DNA from: Coxiellaceae bacterium
GTDB lineage: Bacteria > Pseudomonadota > Gammaproteobacteria > Coxiellales > Coxiellaceae
DNA: 64,000 bases
Reading direction: 5' to 3'
Assembly (NCBI GenBank): GCA_011523685.1
Contig: WTGG01000023.1
Location: forward strand, 214,682 to 278,681
Part shown: positions 26,932-36,329 of the stretch, in pieces
Layout: every line of letters starts with the position of its first letter
How positions within the stretch are numbered: position 1 is the stretch's first letter
Made by a program: the position numbers and the translations under genes
Notes under the pieces: generated by a model
Database searches by the model: none
Told to the model about the DNA's origin: nothing
Seen by the model: the letters and a program-made list of their open reading frames with translations, nothing else

Positions 26932-27414
26932 ATGCCTTCATTTGATGTTGTGAGTGAATTTGACCAACATGAGCTAGCCAACGCGGTGGATCAAGCCAAT
27001 CGCGAGGTCGGCACACGGTTTGATTTCAAAGGCAGTGGCGCGAATTATGAGCTGCAGAAAGAGCGTATCACAATGAAGGCTGAGGTGGATTTTCAACTGC
27101 AGCAAATGTTGGATATTTTGCAACAAAAGCTCATTAAACGCGGTATTGCTATTCAGCATTTGGTGGAAGAAGAGCCGGTGATTCAGCATAAATCGGCCAC
27201 GCAAACCTTGACGTTGCAGCAAGGTGTATCGACAGAGATTGCTAAGAAAATCTGTAAAGGGATCAAAGAAGCTAAGTATAAGGTGCAATCGCAAATTCAG
27301 GGGGATCAAGTGCGGGTGACCGGTAAAAAGCGCGACGATCTGCAGGCGGTGATGGCTTGGTTGCGTGAGGAAGACTGGGGAGTTCCGTTGCAGTACGAGA
27401 ACTTTCGTGATTAG
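26932..27414 (+). CDS. YajQ family nucleotide-binding protein
   Basis: 160 residues, the normal length of this family. MPSFDVVSEFDQHELANAVDQA and TRFDFKGSGANYEL are the family signature, and the end VMAWLREEDWGVPLQYENFRD is also conserved. Members bind nucleotides; a Xanthomonas homologue binds cyclic di-GMP. TAGGAGA is 6 bp before the ATG. The 267-bp gap upstream holds a possible TTGCAG / TACACT pair near 26872-26898 with a short 15-bp spacer. Confidence 0.95.
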   Translation: MPSFDVVSEFDQHELANAVDQANREVGTRFDFKGSGANYELQKERITMKAEVDFQLQQMLDILQQKLIKRGIAIQHLVEEEPVIQHKSATQTLTLQQGVSTEIAKKICKGIKEAKYKVQSQIQGDQVRVTGKKRDDLQAVMAWLREEDWGVPLQYENFRD

Positions 27415-27454
27415 ATGCGTATCATTTTTTATCAAGTAGGGTTGGGTAATATTT

Positions 27455-28705
27455 ATGGAGCAGAGTGTTTGGCAAACTAAGTGGGTTGTTGGTTGTTTTT
27501 TTAGCTTGGTCTTAGTGGCATTCTTTTTACCGATATCAGAGTCGTTGACGGATATCAGTTATCTAATGGCTTTTATCTGTGCGGTTGTTTCTGGAGTAGC
27601 CTGGACATATCGCCATGAGCTCATCAAGCACCCTGTGATTATTGTTTTATTACTGCTGTTAGCGATGATTGTTTCGGGTTTAACTTACTCGGGAACATTT
27701 GGAAGCGCACATACGTGGAAATTACTGAAAACGTATCTCTGGGTATTAGCAACTCCTTTCTTACTTTTAGCTATTAGCGACGATCAGCAGCGACGTGTGA
27801 TTTTTCATGCTTTTTTATGGGCAAATGCGCTGATTTTATGTGTGAGTTTTGGCAAGCTTATAGCAGGATGGCTGGGTGGTTATCAGGCAAATCCTTGTGT
27901 GTTTCGAGGGCACATTATTCATAACTTTTTTATGTCTTTTGCTAGTGCTATTTGGCTGTATTTCGCGATTAAGCGACCGCAATATCGGCGTTGGATGGTA
28001 GGGTTGTTTATTCTAAGTACACTGAATGTCTTTTTAGTGTCATCAAGAACTGGGTATTTGAATTGGTTTATTTTGGTTGCACTGGTGATGGTGTGTGAGT
28101 TGTCATGGCGTCGTTGTTTAATCTTGGGCGCCGCTTTGGTTTCTTTGGTGGGTGGGTTTATTATGCTGTCTCCCATGTTCTCGCAGCGAATGGATAAGGC
28201 TGTCACGGAAGTTGTTCAACATGTTGATAACAAGGACCCTGTTGCTCATCCCACTTCAATGGGAATAAGAATGGTTCAGCTGACTGCAGGTTGGCATCTG
28301 TTTTTGCAGCGGCCTTGGTTGGGTTATGGGACGGGAGGTGCTCCGCAGGCTTTTTCAGCGCTTCATGCAAAAACGCCTAATGAGAAGATTGTTTATCGGG
28401 ATAATATGAAGACTGATTTAACATATATCAATGTAGCTGTTGAGCATGGGGTTTTAGGATTGGCTATCCTTTCGGCATTTATCCTAACGTTGTGGTGCGT
28501 GGCTTGTCGTTTGCCAGCTGAGTGGCGTCGCGTAGCGCAGTGTTTCGTGGTTGCTTATTTTGTGGCTGCAATTTTTACAGCCTTTTTGATCTCAAGTTTT
28601 GCAGTTCATGCTTTATCCATGATGTTGGTGGTGTTGTATGGAGGCTATCAATATTCCGAAGGTCAGGATTCAGTTTCTAGTTCAGCGCAGCCTGTTTCCA
28701 CCTGA
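27455..28705 (+). CDS. O-antigen ligase/polymerase-like membrane protein (Wzy_C family)
   Basis: 416 residues with about 11-12 membrane segments. The large periplasmic loop of the family follows SSRTGYLNWFILVALVMV (about 190-207), with WLGYGTGGAPQAF near residue 287. This is the O-antigen ligase / Wzy fold that joins or polymerises glycans on the periplasmic face. No other LPS or glycan genes are adjacent, so WaaL versus another glycan ligase cannot be decided. A good terminator follows. Confidence 0.85.
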   Translation: MEQSVWQTKWVVGCFFSLVLVAFFLPISESLTDISYLMAFICAVVSGVAWTYRHELIKHPVIIVLLLLLAMIVSGLTYSGTFGSAHTWKLLKTYLWVLATPFLLLAISDDQQRRVIFHAFLWANALILCVSFGKLIAGWLGGYQANPCVFRGHIIHNFFMSFASAIWLYFAIKRPQYRRWMVGLFILSTLNVFLVSSRTGYLNWFILVALVMVCELSWRRCLILGAALVSLVGGFIMLSPMFSQRMDKAVTEVVQHVDNKDPVAHPTSMGIRMVQLTAGWHLFLQRPWLGYGTGGAPQAFSALHAKTPNEKIVYRDNMKTDLTYINVAVEHGVLGLAILSAFILTLWCVACRLPAEWRRVAQCFVVAYFVAAIFTAFLISSFAVHALSMMLVVLYGGYQYSEGQDSVSSSAQPVST

Positions 28706-28728
28706 CTCTTATAGTTGTTACTCAAGAC

Positions 28729-28754
28729 ATCCGCCTATCAGGCGGATTTTTTTT
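28729..28754 (+). terminator. Rho-independent terminator after the O-antigen ligase-like gene
   Basis: A perfect 8-bp stem ATCCGCCT-ATC-AGGCGGAT followed by eight T. It isolates the dcw cluster from upstream transcription. Confidence 0.93.
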
Positions 28755-28917
28755 ATTTTTTTGTTTTTAACGTTAATTTTTTTATGCTCAGATATGTTAC
28801 TTAATCTGACAGATTTTATTTATCTTATTGATTTTTAACATTAAATATTGCGACTTTGGTTGCTATTGATGTCTTGTTCTATTTTTGACAAAAAACTATA
28901 CAAAATGAAAGATGTAG

Positions 28918-28942
28918 TGGTACAATGTGGGTGATTGTGGGG
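28918..28942 (+). promoter_or_regulatory. MraZ operator repeats and likely mraZ promoter
   Basis: Three units spaced exactly 10 bp apart: TGGTA at 28918, TGGGT at 28928 and TGGGG at 28938, ending 8 bp before the mraZ ATG. This is the TGGGN direct-repeat pattern bound by MraZ, with the first unit imperfect. TGGTACAAT at 28918-28926 also reads as an extended -10 box, so MraZ binding would cover the promoter. A TTGACA at 28885 is too far upstream to pair with it. Confidence 0.65.
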
Positions 28943-28950
28943 GGAAATTT

Positions 28951-29415
28951 ATGTTTCGTGGGATAGCTGCTATCAATGTCGACGCAAAGGGACGAGTAAC
29001 CGTCCCCGCGCACCAGCGCGCTATCTTGATGGAGGAGGCCGATGGTCAAGTGGTCTTGACCATCGATACCGAGGATCGTTGTCTGTTGCTTTATCCTCTG
29101 TCTCAATGGTTGATCATCGAGGAGGAGCTCTCTTCTTTGCCTTCATTTAACCCAGCAACTCGTCGTATCAAACGTTTATTGATTGGTCATGCGACGGATT
29201 TATCATTAGATCGTCATGGTCGTATCTTGCTGCCTCCGCTGTTGCGTGAATATGCTGGTTTAGATAAGACGATCGTATTAGTGGGGCAAGGTAAAAAGTT
29301 TGAAATTTGGGGCGAATCACAATGGGAAATGGGACGTGATAGCTGGTTGGCAGAAGACACCGAAGGGGAAGATGGTGGTGGTTTTGCGCCAGAATTAATG
29401 TCGTTGTCATTATGA
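28951..29415 (+). CDS. mraZ: MraZ, transcriptional regulator of the dcw cluster
   Basis: 154 residues with two AbrB-like SpoVT/MraZ half-domains: INVDAKGRVTVPAHQRAIL (about 7-25) and LSLDRHGRILLPPLLREYAGL (about 88-108). MraZ binds the repeats just upstream and represses its own operon in E. coli. The ATG at 28951 with GGGGGG 7 bp before it gives the standard MFRGIAAINVDAKGR start. It overlaps rsmH by 4 bp (ATGA). Confidence 0.96.
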   Translation: MFRGIAAINVDAKGRVTVPAHQRAILMEEADGQVVLTIDTEDRCLLLYPLSQWLIIEEELSSLPSFNPATRRIKRLLIGHATDLSLDRHGRILLPPLLREYAGLDKTIVLVGQGKKFEIWGESQWEMGRDSWLAEDTEGEDGGGFAPELMSLSL

Positions 29416-30344
29416 TGAGTGAGTTTAAGCACCAGTCGATACTGGTCAAGGAGGTGTTAAGCGGATTGGCGATAAAGCCAGATGGAATATATCTTGATTT
29501 GACGTTTGGTCGGGGAGGGCATAGTGCACATATTTTACAGGCGCTAGGCCCGACAGGTCGGTTGATAGCCGTCGATAAGGACCCCGAAGCGGTGAGTGAA
29601 GCCAGTCAAGCTCCTTTCAATGATGCGAGATTCTCAATTCATCATGCTGCCTTTGATGAGGTGGAACGAATTGTGCAGTCGCAAGGTTGGGTCGGACAAG
29701 TGTCCGGGATCTTACTGGATTTAGGGGTATCCTCACCGCAGTTGGATAAAGCTTCAAGGGGTTTTAGCTTTATGCGAGAGGGTCCTTTAGACATGCGGAT
29801 GAACCCGACCACGGGAATCGATGCGGCAACTTGGTTGCATAGCGCTACAGCTTCAGATATCGCAGATGTGTTATGGAGATATGGCGAAGAGCGATCGGCA
29901 CGACGCATTGCAGCAGCCATTGTGGAGATTAGAGAGAGTCAACCGTTAGAGACAACACTGCAATTAGCAGAATTAATTGAGCGGGTTTGCCCACGACAGG
30001 GTTCAGGCAAGCATCCCGCAACAAAAAGTTTTCAGGCGATAAGAATTTTTATTAATAGGGAGTTGGAAGAGTTAGAACGATGTTTACAGCAGTGCCTTGA
30101 TATCTTGTCGGTTGGAGGGCGGATGTGTGTGATTAGCTTTCATTCATTAGAAGATCGCATGGTTAAGCGATTTATAAAACAAGCATCACAAGGGGAAACA
30201 TATCCGTCTGACTTACCCATCAAAGATAAGGATATTGTCAGGCCAGCTAAACGTGTTGGGTCTCTTATTCGTCCAACTGAGGAAGAAATAGCGGATAATG
30301 TTCGTGCCAGAAGTGCACGGCTTAGGATTATGGAGAAGCGATAA
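29412..30344 (+). CDS. rsmH: 16S rRNA (cytosine-1402-N4)-methyltransferase
   Basis: 310 residues. HQSILVKEVLSGLAI and YLDLTFGRGGHSAHIL (SAM-binding motif I) start the protein; ILLDLGVSSPQLD and GFSFMREGPLDMRMN are diagnostic of RsmH (MraW). It modifies the same 16S base, C1402, as RsmI encoded earlier in the window. Translation is coupled at both ends: ATGA overlap with mraZ and TAATG with ftsL. Confidence 0.97.
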   Translation: MMSEFKHQSILVKEVLSGLAIKPDGIYLDLTFGRGGHSAHILQALGPTGRLIAVDKDPEAVSEASQAPFNDARFSIHHAAFDEVERIVQSQGWVGQVSGILLDLGVSSPQLDKASRGFSFMREGPLDMRMNPTTGIDAATWLHSATASDIADVLWRYGEERSARRIAAAIVEIRESQPLETTLQLAELIERVCPRQGSGKHPATKSFQAIRIFINRELEELERCLQQCLDILSVGGRMCVISFHSLEDRMVKRFIKQASQGETYPSDLPIKDKDIVRPAKRVGSLIRPTEEEIADNVRARSARLRIMEKR

Positions 30345-30790
30345 TGAATACAGCAGTGCGAGTATCGTCGGGTTGGTTGATGCCTTGGAGTGAGATGCGT
30401 TCGATTCGTATTAATTGGCAGTCAGCATGGCTTGGGTTATTGATGGTTTTGGTGGTATTGTCAGCTTTTTCCATTGTCTATCTTAAAGACGTTAATCGTC
30501 GATTGCTCATTGATTATCAGCATCAAAGTCAGCAACAGCTGCGTTATCAGACGACTCGCAATCAACTGTTATTAGAGGAGAGCACTTGGGCTCGGCAATC
30601 ACGCGTACAGCATATTGCTGAAAACGAGTTAGGTATGGTGATGCCAACCAGTCACGATGTGGTGTTGCTTGAAACAAAAGATTTTCCTCAAGTGTCTCAT
30701 ATCGATGTATTTTCTAGTCAAGCATCGTGTGGAGATGATCTGAATCATGGCGCTGTTTGCTTGCAAGATCATGCTGTGATTGACTCTTAA
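30344..30790 (+). CDS. ftsL: Cell division protein FtsL
   Basis: 148-residue bitopic membrane protein. A membrane segment at about 28-47 (AWLGLLMVLVVLSAFSIVYL) is followed by a Gln-rich coiled-coil region with LLLEESTWARQSRVQHIAENELGM, the conserved FtsL motif. The final 45 residues, with two Cys, are longer than in E. coli FtsL (121 residues). Its ATG shares one base with the rsmH stop. Confidence 0.9.
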   Translation: MNTAVRVSSGWLMPWSEMRSIRINWQSAWLGLLMVLVVLSAFSIVYLKDVNRRLLIDYQHQSQQQLRYQTTRNQLLLEESTWARQSRVQHIAENELGMVMPTSHDVVLLETKDFPQVSHIDVFSSQASCGDDLNHGAVCLQDHAVIDS

Positions 30791-30817
30791 TCGTTCCATT
30801 GTTTCAAGTAGGGTTAG

Positions 30818-32482
30818 ATGCAACGACGAAATGCAAATTTTTCATGGCGTTTTGCCGTTATTCTTGCTGGTCTATTGTTGGGCTTGGTCGTTATTATTTG
30901 GCGATTGTTGCACTTGAATGTTCTCGATCGCGAGTTTTTATTACGTGAAGGTGATGCGAGGATGGTGCGCGTTGAAACCATTAAAGCGCATCGCGGAATG
31001 ATTTTGGATCGATTCAATACGCCATTGGCTATCAGTACCCCAATGTCTTCAGTGTATGTTAATCCGCGATTATTTCATGCTGATGAGGATCAAAAAAAAC
31101 AGTTAGCAACATTGCTTGGTAGGACAGAGAAAAGTTTGCAGACGTTATTACACCGCTACCGTCAACGTGAGTTTATGTACTTAAAAAGACGGATGCAGCC
31201 AGAACAGGCAGAGAAAATTATGGCGTTAAAGTTGCCAGGTGTTTTTCTCGAGTCTGAGTCTAAGCGGTATTATCCTGAAGGTAGTGCAACAGCACATGTG
31301 GTTGGGATTACGAATATTGATGATCATGGGCAAGAGGGTATGGAACTCGCTTATAATCGTTGGTTGAGCGGGCATGACGGTAAGCGTGAAGTTGTTAAAG
31401 ATAGATTGGGGCATATTGTTGATCATGTTGCGGTATTGAAAACACCCGAGCAAGGGAGAGATTTACAGTTAACCATTGATCATCGGTTGCAGTTTATTGC
31501 TTTTCAAGCGTTGCAAGAAGCAGTGGCAGCGCATCATGCTGATTCTGGGTCTGTCATTGTATTGGATGCGAAGACAGGGGATATTCTTGTTGATACCAAT
31601 ATGCCAACGTATAACCCCAATAATCGAAAACAGTCGCATCCAGGCGTGTTTAGAAATCGTGCATTGACAGATACTTTTGAACCTGGCTCAACCATGAAGC
31701 CTTTTACCATTGCTTTGGCTTTAATGAGTGATCGTTATACGCCTGAGTCGACGATTGATACTAACCCAGGACGGATGCATGTTGGTGGGTATGAGATTAA
31801 AGATGATGGTTTGAATTATGGTGTGATCAATTTACAGCAGATTATTCAGAAGTCGAGTAACATTGGTGCCGCTAAAATTTTATTATCTTTGTCTCCCGAT
31901 GATTTTTGGAATTTATTGCGTGGGTTGGGTTTTGGTGTGAAAACTCATAGCGGTTTTCCCGGAGAGGTATCTGGTCGATTGATGTCTCATCCTGTGTGGT
32001 ATCCCAGTGATGTTGCCACGCTCGCTTATGGTTATGGTATTGCTGTAACCACCTTGCAACTAGCCCATGGCTATCAGGTATTAGCTAATCATGGGGTGAG
32101 TCAGCCGGTAACATTTATTAAGCGAGACAAGCCGTCACAAGGACAGTCAGTGATTTCATCTGATGTGGCGGATGCTGTGATGAGCATGCTGGAGACCGTT
32201 GTGACCAGCGGTACCGGTACACGAGCTCAGGTGCCAGGGTATCGTATTGCAGGAAAAACGGGTACAGCCTATATTGCGGGACCAGGTGGCTATGATAAGA
32301 AGAAATTTATGTCTTCATTTGTTGGTGTTGCGCCAGCATCTGATCCGCAGTTTGTTATTGCTGTAGTTGTTAGAAACCCAAAAGATCAGCATTTTGGTAG
32401 TTTGGTGGCGGCACCTGTATTTTCTAAGATTATGGGGAGCGCTTTACGGTTGTGGTCTATCCCCCCGGATGGCTTGCAGTAA
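30818..32482 (+). CDS. ftsI: Septal peptidoglycan transpeptidase FtsI (PBP3)
   Basis: 554 residues. N-terminal membrane anchor at about 10-33, a PBP dimer domain, and a class B transpeptidase domain with STMK near residue 290, SSN in QKSSNIGAAK, and KTGT in AGKTGTAYIAGP near 485. AHRGMILDRFNTPLAIS is the family RGxxxDRNG motif, here RGMILDRFN. It cross-links septal wall with FtsW. It ends 2 bp before the end of an opposite-strand acyltransferase gene. Confidence 0.97.
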   Translation: MQRRNANFSWRFAVILAGLLLGLVVIIWRLLHLNVLDREFLLREGDARMVRVETIKAHRGMILDRFNTPLAISTPMSSVYVNPRLFHADEDQKKQLATLLGRTEKSLQTLLHRYRQREFMYLKRRMQPEQAEKIMALKLPGVFLESESKRYYPEGSATAHVVGITNIDDHGQEGMELAYNRWLSGHDGKREVVKDRLGHIVDHVAVLKTPEQGRDLQLTIDHRLQFIAFQALQEAVAAHHADSGSVIVLDAKTGDILVDTNMPTYNPNNRKQSHPGVFRNRALTDTFEPGSTMKPFTIALALMSDRYTPESTIDTNPGRMHVGGYEIKDDGLNYGVINLQQIIQKSSNIGAAKILLSLSPDDFWNLLRGLGFGVKTHSGFPGEVSGRLMSHPVWYPSDVATLAYGYGIAVTTLQLAHGYQVLANHGVSQPVTFIKRDKPSQGQSVISSDVADAVMSMLETVVTSGTGTRAQVPGYRIAGKTGTAYIAGPGGYDKKKFMSSFVGVAPASDPQFVIAVVVRNPKDQHFGSLVAAPVFSKIMGSALRLWSIPPDGLQ

Positions 32483-32484
32483 GG

Positions 32485-33393
32485 TTATGGAGTTGTGTTT
32501 CGTTGGAGTTTCCATCGTTTGTGTGTCCACAGCCAATCTTCGGGTGATTTAATAATATCTTTTTCAAGGAGGCTCATGAATTTCTCAGTGATCTCGCCAT
32601 CTTGAGTTGATGAGGGTTGATCACTAATGGGTACTAGAGTGATCTCGTAGACTCCTCTTTGCTTTCGATGACTGGATGCATAAAAAACTGGATAATTGAA
32701 TTTTTGTGCAAGTTGTTCAGGCCCTGTTAGTGTGGCTGTTTCTTGGTTTAGAAAGTTCACCCAGTGAAGATTTTTAGTACCTGCTGGGTGTTGATCTGCA
32801 ATTAATCCAAAGGCGCATGTTTTGTGTCTATTTTTTATAAAGCTCCTGCCAGTTTGATGGGATGGGATGAGCTCAATATTATTTACGGAGCGACACTGAA
32901 TTAAATAATCATTGATATAGTGGTTATGTATGGGTTTATATGCGCCAATACAGTGATGCGGTATGTGAAGGCCTAGTGAGGTGCTCCATTCCCAATTTTG
33001 ATAGTGTCCAGATAGAACAATAATGCTTCTTTGTTTTTCGAAGTACGGTTGTAGAATCTCAGGATTTTTGATTTTCCATCGTTTTGCGATTTCACTTGAT
33101 GGCATGGTGTATCCTTTAATAGACTCTAAAGTGATGTCGCAGAGGTTTTTATAAAAGCTACGCATGATGTTTTTACGTTGTTTTGTTGTGTAATCAGGAA
33201 ATGATCTTTGTAAGTGTGTTTTTACGATCTTTCGTCGATAGCGAGCTATGTAAAAGAGGTTAATGTAGAGTAGGGGTGACAGTAGGTATAAATAGTTCAG
33301 TGGTGTCCACTTGATAAATGTCAGACCTATTTTGAAGGCGTGGAGTGCAAGTTTATTTTTCATTATTTGCGTGATTATTTTATGGTCACGCAT
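32485..33393 (-). CDS. Lysophospholipid/lipid A acyltransferase, LpxL (HtrB)-like
   Basis: 302 residues. The catalytic H-x4-E is in LSGHYQNWEWSTSLG near residue 130; ADQHPAG and VNFLNQETATLTGPEQLAQKFNYPVFY match the LpxL/LpxM family. Residues about 20-48 are hydrophobic and would anchor it to the inner membrane. It probably adds a secondary acyl chain to lipid A; acceptor and chain are unknown. It sits on the minus strand between ftsI and murE and splits the dcw cluster. The ATG at 33393 is used; ATG at 33363 (MKNKLALHAF) is possible. Confidence 0.88.
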   Translation of the reverse strand: MRDHKIITQIMKNKLALHAFKIGLTFIKWTPLNYLYLLSPLLYINLFYIARYRRKIVKTHLQRSFPDYTTKQRKNIMRSFYKNLCDITLESIKGYTMPSSEIAKRWKIKNPEILQPYFEKQRSIIVLSGHYQNWEWSTSLGLHIPHHCIGAYKPIHNHYINDYLIQCRSVNNIELIPSHQTGRSFIKNRHKTCAFGLIADQHPAGTKNLHWVNFLNQETATLTGPEQLAQKFNYPVFYASSHRKQRGVYEITLVPISDQPSSTQDGEITEKFMSLLEKDIIKSPEDWLWTHKRWKLQRNTTP

Positions 33394-33463
33394 ACTAACA
33401 TATGTCTTCTTGTCTATGGTACCCTAGCGCAAGTTATTTTTTGTTTAACGTGGAAGAGGATTC

Positions 33464-34960
33464 ATGAAGCAGCGTGCTTTAAAAGAGTGGTTGTCTGGTA
33501 TTAATGGGGTGTCTTCAGTTGATTGTCTATTAACTGATATTGCTTCGGATAGTCGCCAGCTGCGTCCAGGTGTTGCTTTTTTAGCCTATCCTGGTGATCA
33601 TTATGATGGACGCGACTTTATTGCTGATGCAATTAAAAGGGGTGCGGCTGCTATTATTTATGAGTCTCCATATGATCTTCCTGTGGATTATCAAAATACA
33701 GAGATACCTTTTGTTAGTGTGCCTCATTTGTCACAGTGTCGAGCAGAGTTGGCCGCTAGATTCTATGATTACCCGTCCAAAAAATTACGTATTGTAGGGG
33801 TAACAGGTACCAATGGAAAAACATCATGCGTGGATTTTATTGCACAAGCATTGAGCCAGCGAAGTGAGTCATGCAGTGTCCTGGGTACTATGGGCGTTGG
33901 CCTATGGCCAGAATTAACGCCATCAGGTATGACAACATTGGATGCCGTAGCATTGCAGCGATGTTTATTTCAACAGGCTCAAGCGGGCGCTAAGGTTGCT
34001 GCGATGGAGGTGTCGTCTCACGGATTAGCACTAGGACGTGTTAAAGCATTGGATATTGATATTGCTGTATTTACCCAGCTTTCTAGAGACCATCTTGATT
34101 TTCATGGCAGCATGGAGGCCTATGAAAAAGCCAAGATGTCTTTATTTCAGCAGCCTGGTTTGCGTGCTGCTGTTATTAATGTAGATGATGCATGTGGTCA
34201 AAAAATTGTTCAGCAAGAACGGCATCATTTGTCGATTGTGGGTGTATCACTGCAGGCCTCGTCTGCCTTAGATATTCCATTGGTCTGTGTGCGTGACATG
34301 CTAGTGAATGAAAATGGCTTTGATGTGCTTGTGTCTTCACCTTGGGGTAGTGGATGGCTTGCGATACCTCTATTGGGAAAATTTAGTTTATATAATGTAT
34401 TGTCTGTTATTGGTGTGTTGGGTTGTTTGTCCTGGTCATGGGAGCATATCGAAGCTGCAGTTACTGGTTTACAGCCTGTTCCTGGCCGTATGCAGTGTTT
34501 AGGTGGTAATGATGGTCCACTGGTTGTCGTGGATTATGCGCATACGCCTGATGCTTTGGAGCAAGTCTTATTGAGCTTGCGTCTACATGGGGGGGCAAAA
34601 GTGACTTGTTTATTCGGTTGTGGTGGTGATCGAGATCGAGGTAAAAGACCGTTAATGGCTCGTGTGGTTGAACAGTATGCAGATAATTGGGTATTAACTT
34701 CTGATAATCCACGATTTGAGGATCCGAAACAAATTGAGAAAGAGGTTTTAGCTGGATTTAATCACCCCGATCAAGGTGTCGTTGAATCTGATCGAGCCAG
34801 TGCGATTCATTGTGCTATTCAGTCTGCTGATGCAGGAGATGTGATCTTAATTGCTGGAAAAGGGCATGAGTCAATGCAAATAGTTGGTGATCAAGAGTTG
34901 CCTTTTAGTGATGTTGAAATCGCAAAAGCAGCATTAGAGCAAAGAGGTTGTTGTGTATAA
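33464..34960 (+). CDS. murE: UDP-MurNAc-tripeptide synthetase (meso-DAP adding)
   Basis: 498-residue Mur ligase. ATP-binding GVTGTNGKTSCVDF near residue 111, TDIASDSRQLRPGVAF near 23, and the DNPRFEDP motif near 407 that marks meso-diaminopimelate rather than lysine as the added residue. GAAGAGGA precedes the ATG. Because of the reversed acyltransferase gene upstream, murE and the genes after it need their own promoter, which I could not identify in the 70-bp gap. It overlaps murF by 8 bp. Confidence 0.97.
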   Translation: MKQRALKEWLSGINGVSSVDCLLTDIASDSRQLRPGVAFLAYPGDHYDGRDFIADAIKRGAAAIIYESPYDLPVDYQNTEIPFVSVPHLSQCRAELAARFYDYPSKKLRIVGVTGTNGKTSCVDFIAQALSQRSESCSVLGTMGVGLWPELTPSGMTTLDAVALQRCLFQQAQAGAKVAAMEVSSHGLALGRVKALDIDIAVFTQLSRDHLDFHGSMEAYEKAKMSLFQQPGLRAAVINVDDACGQKIVQQERHHLSIVGVSLQASSALDIPLVCVRDMLVNENGFDVLVSSPWGSGWLAIPLLGKFSLYNVLSVIGVLGCLSWSWEHIEAAVTGLQPVPGRMQCLGGNDGPLVVVDYAHTPDALEQVLLSLRLHGGAKVTCLFGCGGDRDRGKRPLMARVVEQYADNWVLTSDNPRFEDPKQIEKEVLAGFNHPDQGVVESDRASAIHCAIQSADAGDVILIAGKGHESMQIVGDQELPFSDVEIAKAALEQRGCCV

Positions 34961-36302
34961 AGCATGTTTAAAGGTGATAGCGGATATCACAGGAGGTACC
35001 CTTCACGGTTCGGGTGATCTTGTTTGCGAAGGTATTGCAACGGATTCTCGTGAGTCCTGTGAGGGCTCTCTCTTTGCAGCATTAACAGGCCCTCAATTTG
35101 ATGGACACACTTATATTGAAGCCGCAAAACAGCAGGGCGCGGTAGCCGCATTAGTTGAGCGTATGGTTGATGATGCGTGTCCTCAAGTAGTGGTGCCTTC
35201 TGTTTCAGAAGCTTTGTTAGTTTTATCGTCTTATTGGCGTTCTCAGTATGCACCGATGACTTTTTCGGTGACAGGAAGTTGCGGTAAAACCACTGTGCGT
35301 CAGTTATTAGAGTCAATATGCTCTTTGGCTGGCACGACGCATGCAAGTACAAAAAGTTTTAATAATCATTTAGGTGTACCGAGAACGCTGTTAGCGCTCT
35401 CTCAAGATCATCAATACTATGTTCAGGAAATTGGTGCTAATCATGCCGGTGAGATTCAACCTTTAGTGCAGGCTGTACGACCGAATATTGCTATTATCAC
35501 TAACGCTGCAGCAGCGCATCTTGAGGGGTTTGGAAGTCTGGAGGGTGTTGCTTCAGCCAAGGGCGAGTTATTGTCAGGGTTAGCTGATGATGGTGTCGCT
35601 ATATTAAATCAAGATGATCCATTTTGTTCATATTGGGCAAGCTTATTGTCAGGTCAAGAATACCTCACTTTTTCAGTGAGCCAAGCAGCAGATGTGATGG
35701 CGAAGGATATCGTTTTAACAGCCTCAGGGTGTGCTCAGTTTCGTTTGTGTTGTTCGTTAGGCGAAGTGAATGTTGTTCTGCAGTTGGTAGGGATGCATAA
35801 TGTTGCGAATGCATTGGCAGCTGCCGCCGCAGCTTGTGCCGCAGGCTTGCCATTATCCGTCATTGCGCAGGGGTTGCAAGGTGCTTGTGGAGAAGAGGGG
35901 CGGTTGCAATCTCGCCTTGGTCTAAATGGGTCATTGGTTATTGATGATAGTTATAATGCAAATCCGTTATCAGTGAGTTCAGCACTGCAGACTTTGTCGC
36001 ATTATTCAGGGCAACGGATTTTTATTTTTGGTGATATGTTGGAGCTAGGTGATGTGACGCAATCTGCTCATGAGACTGTCGGTGAGTTAGCATTATCGCT
36101 TGGTATCGATCAGGTGCTGTGTTATGGGCCATTTGCGAAATTAACAGCGCAAGTGTGTGGTTCACGCGGTCAATGGTTTTCCAGTCAAGACGAGTTGGTG
36201 GCTGGTGTATTGCCACACTTAAATCGTAGTTCGGTGGTGTTAGTGAAAGGGTCATACTCTATGGGGATGCGTTTTATTGTTAAGGCTTTGTTATCTTCAT
36301 AG
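34953..36302 (+). CDS. murF: UDP-MurNAc-tripeptide D-alanyl-D-alanine ligase
   Basis: 449 residues. GIATDSRESCEGSLFAAL near residue 25 and the P-loop VTGSCGKTTVRQLLE near 108, followed by STKSFNNHLGVP and IDDSYNANPLSV, are MurF signatures. GTG start inside the end of murE implies translational coupling. It adds the D-Ala-D-Ala dipeptide, whose ligase (ddl) is not encoded in this window. Confidence 0.97.
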   Translation: MYKACLKVIADITGGTLHGSGDLVCEGIATDSRESCEGSLFAALTGPQFDGHTYIEAAKQQGAVAALVERMVDDACPQVVVPSVSEALLVLSSYWRSQYAPMTFSVTGSCGKTTVRQLLESICSLAGTTHASTKSFNNHLGVPRTLLALSQDHQYYVQEIGANHAGEIQPLVQAVRPNIAIITNAAAAHLEGFGSLEGVASAKGELLSGLADDGVAILNQDDPFCSYWASLLSGQEYLTFSVSQAADVMAKDIVLTASGCAQFRLCCSLGEVNVVLQLVGMHNVANALAAAAAACAAGLPLSVIAQGLQGACGEEGRLQSRLGLNGSLVIDDSYNANPLSVSSALQTLSHYSGQRIFIFGDMLELGDVTQSAHETVGELALSLGIDQVLCYGPFAKLTAQVCGSRGQWFSSQDELVAGVLPHLNRSSVVLVKGSYSMGMRFIVKALLSS

Positions 36303-36329
36303 TGTTGTAATTAAGAAAGGGTAAGAAGA

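Noticed and set aside
26974..27435. 153-codon minus-strand frame over yajQ
   Set aside because: Antisense to a full-length conserved YajQ; composition is typical of an antisense shadow.
28885..28890. TTGACA as the -35 box of the mraZ promoter
   Set aside because: The only good -10, TACAAT at 28921, is 30 bp away, and nothing suitable lies at 16-18 bp.
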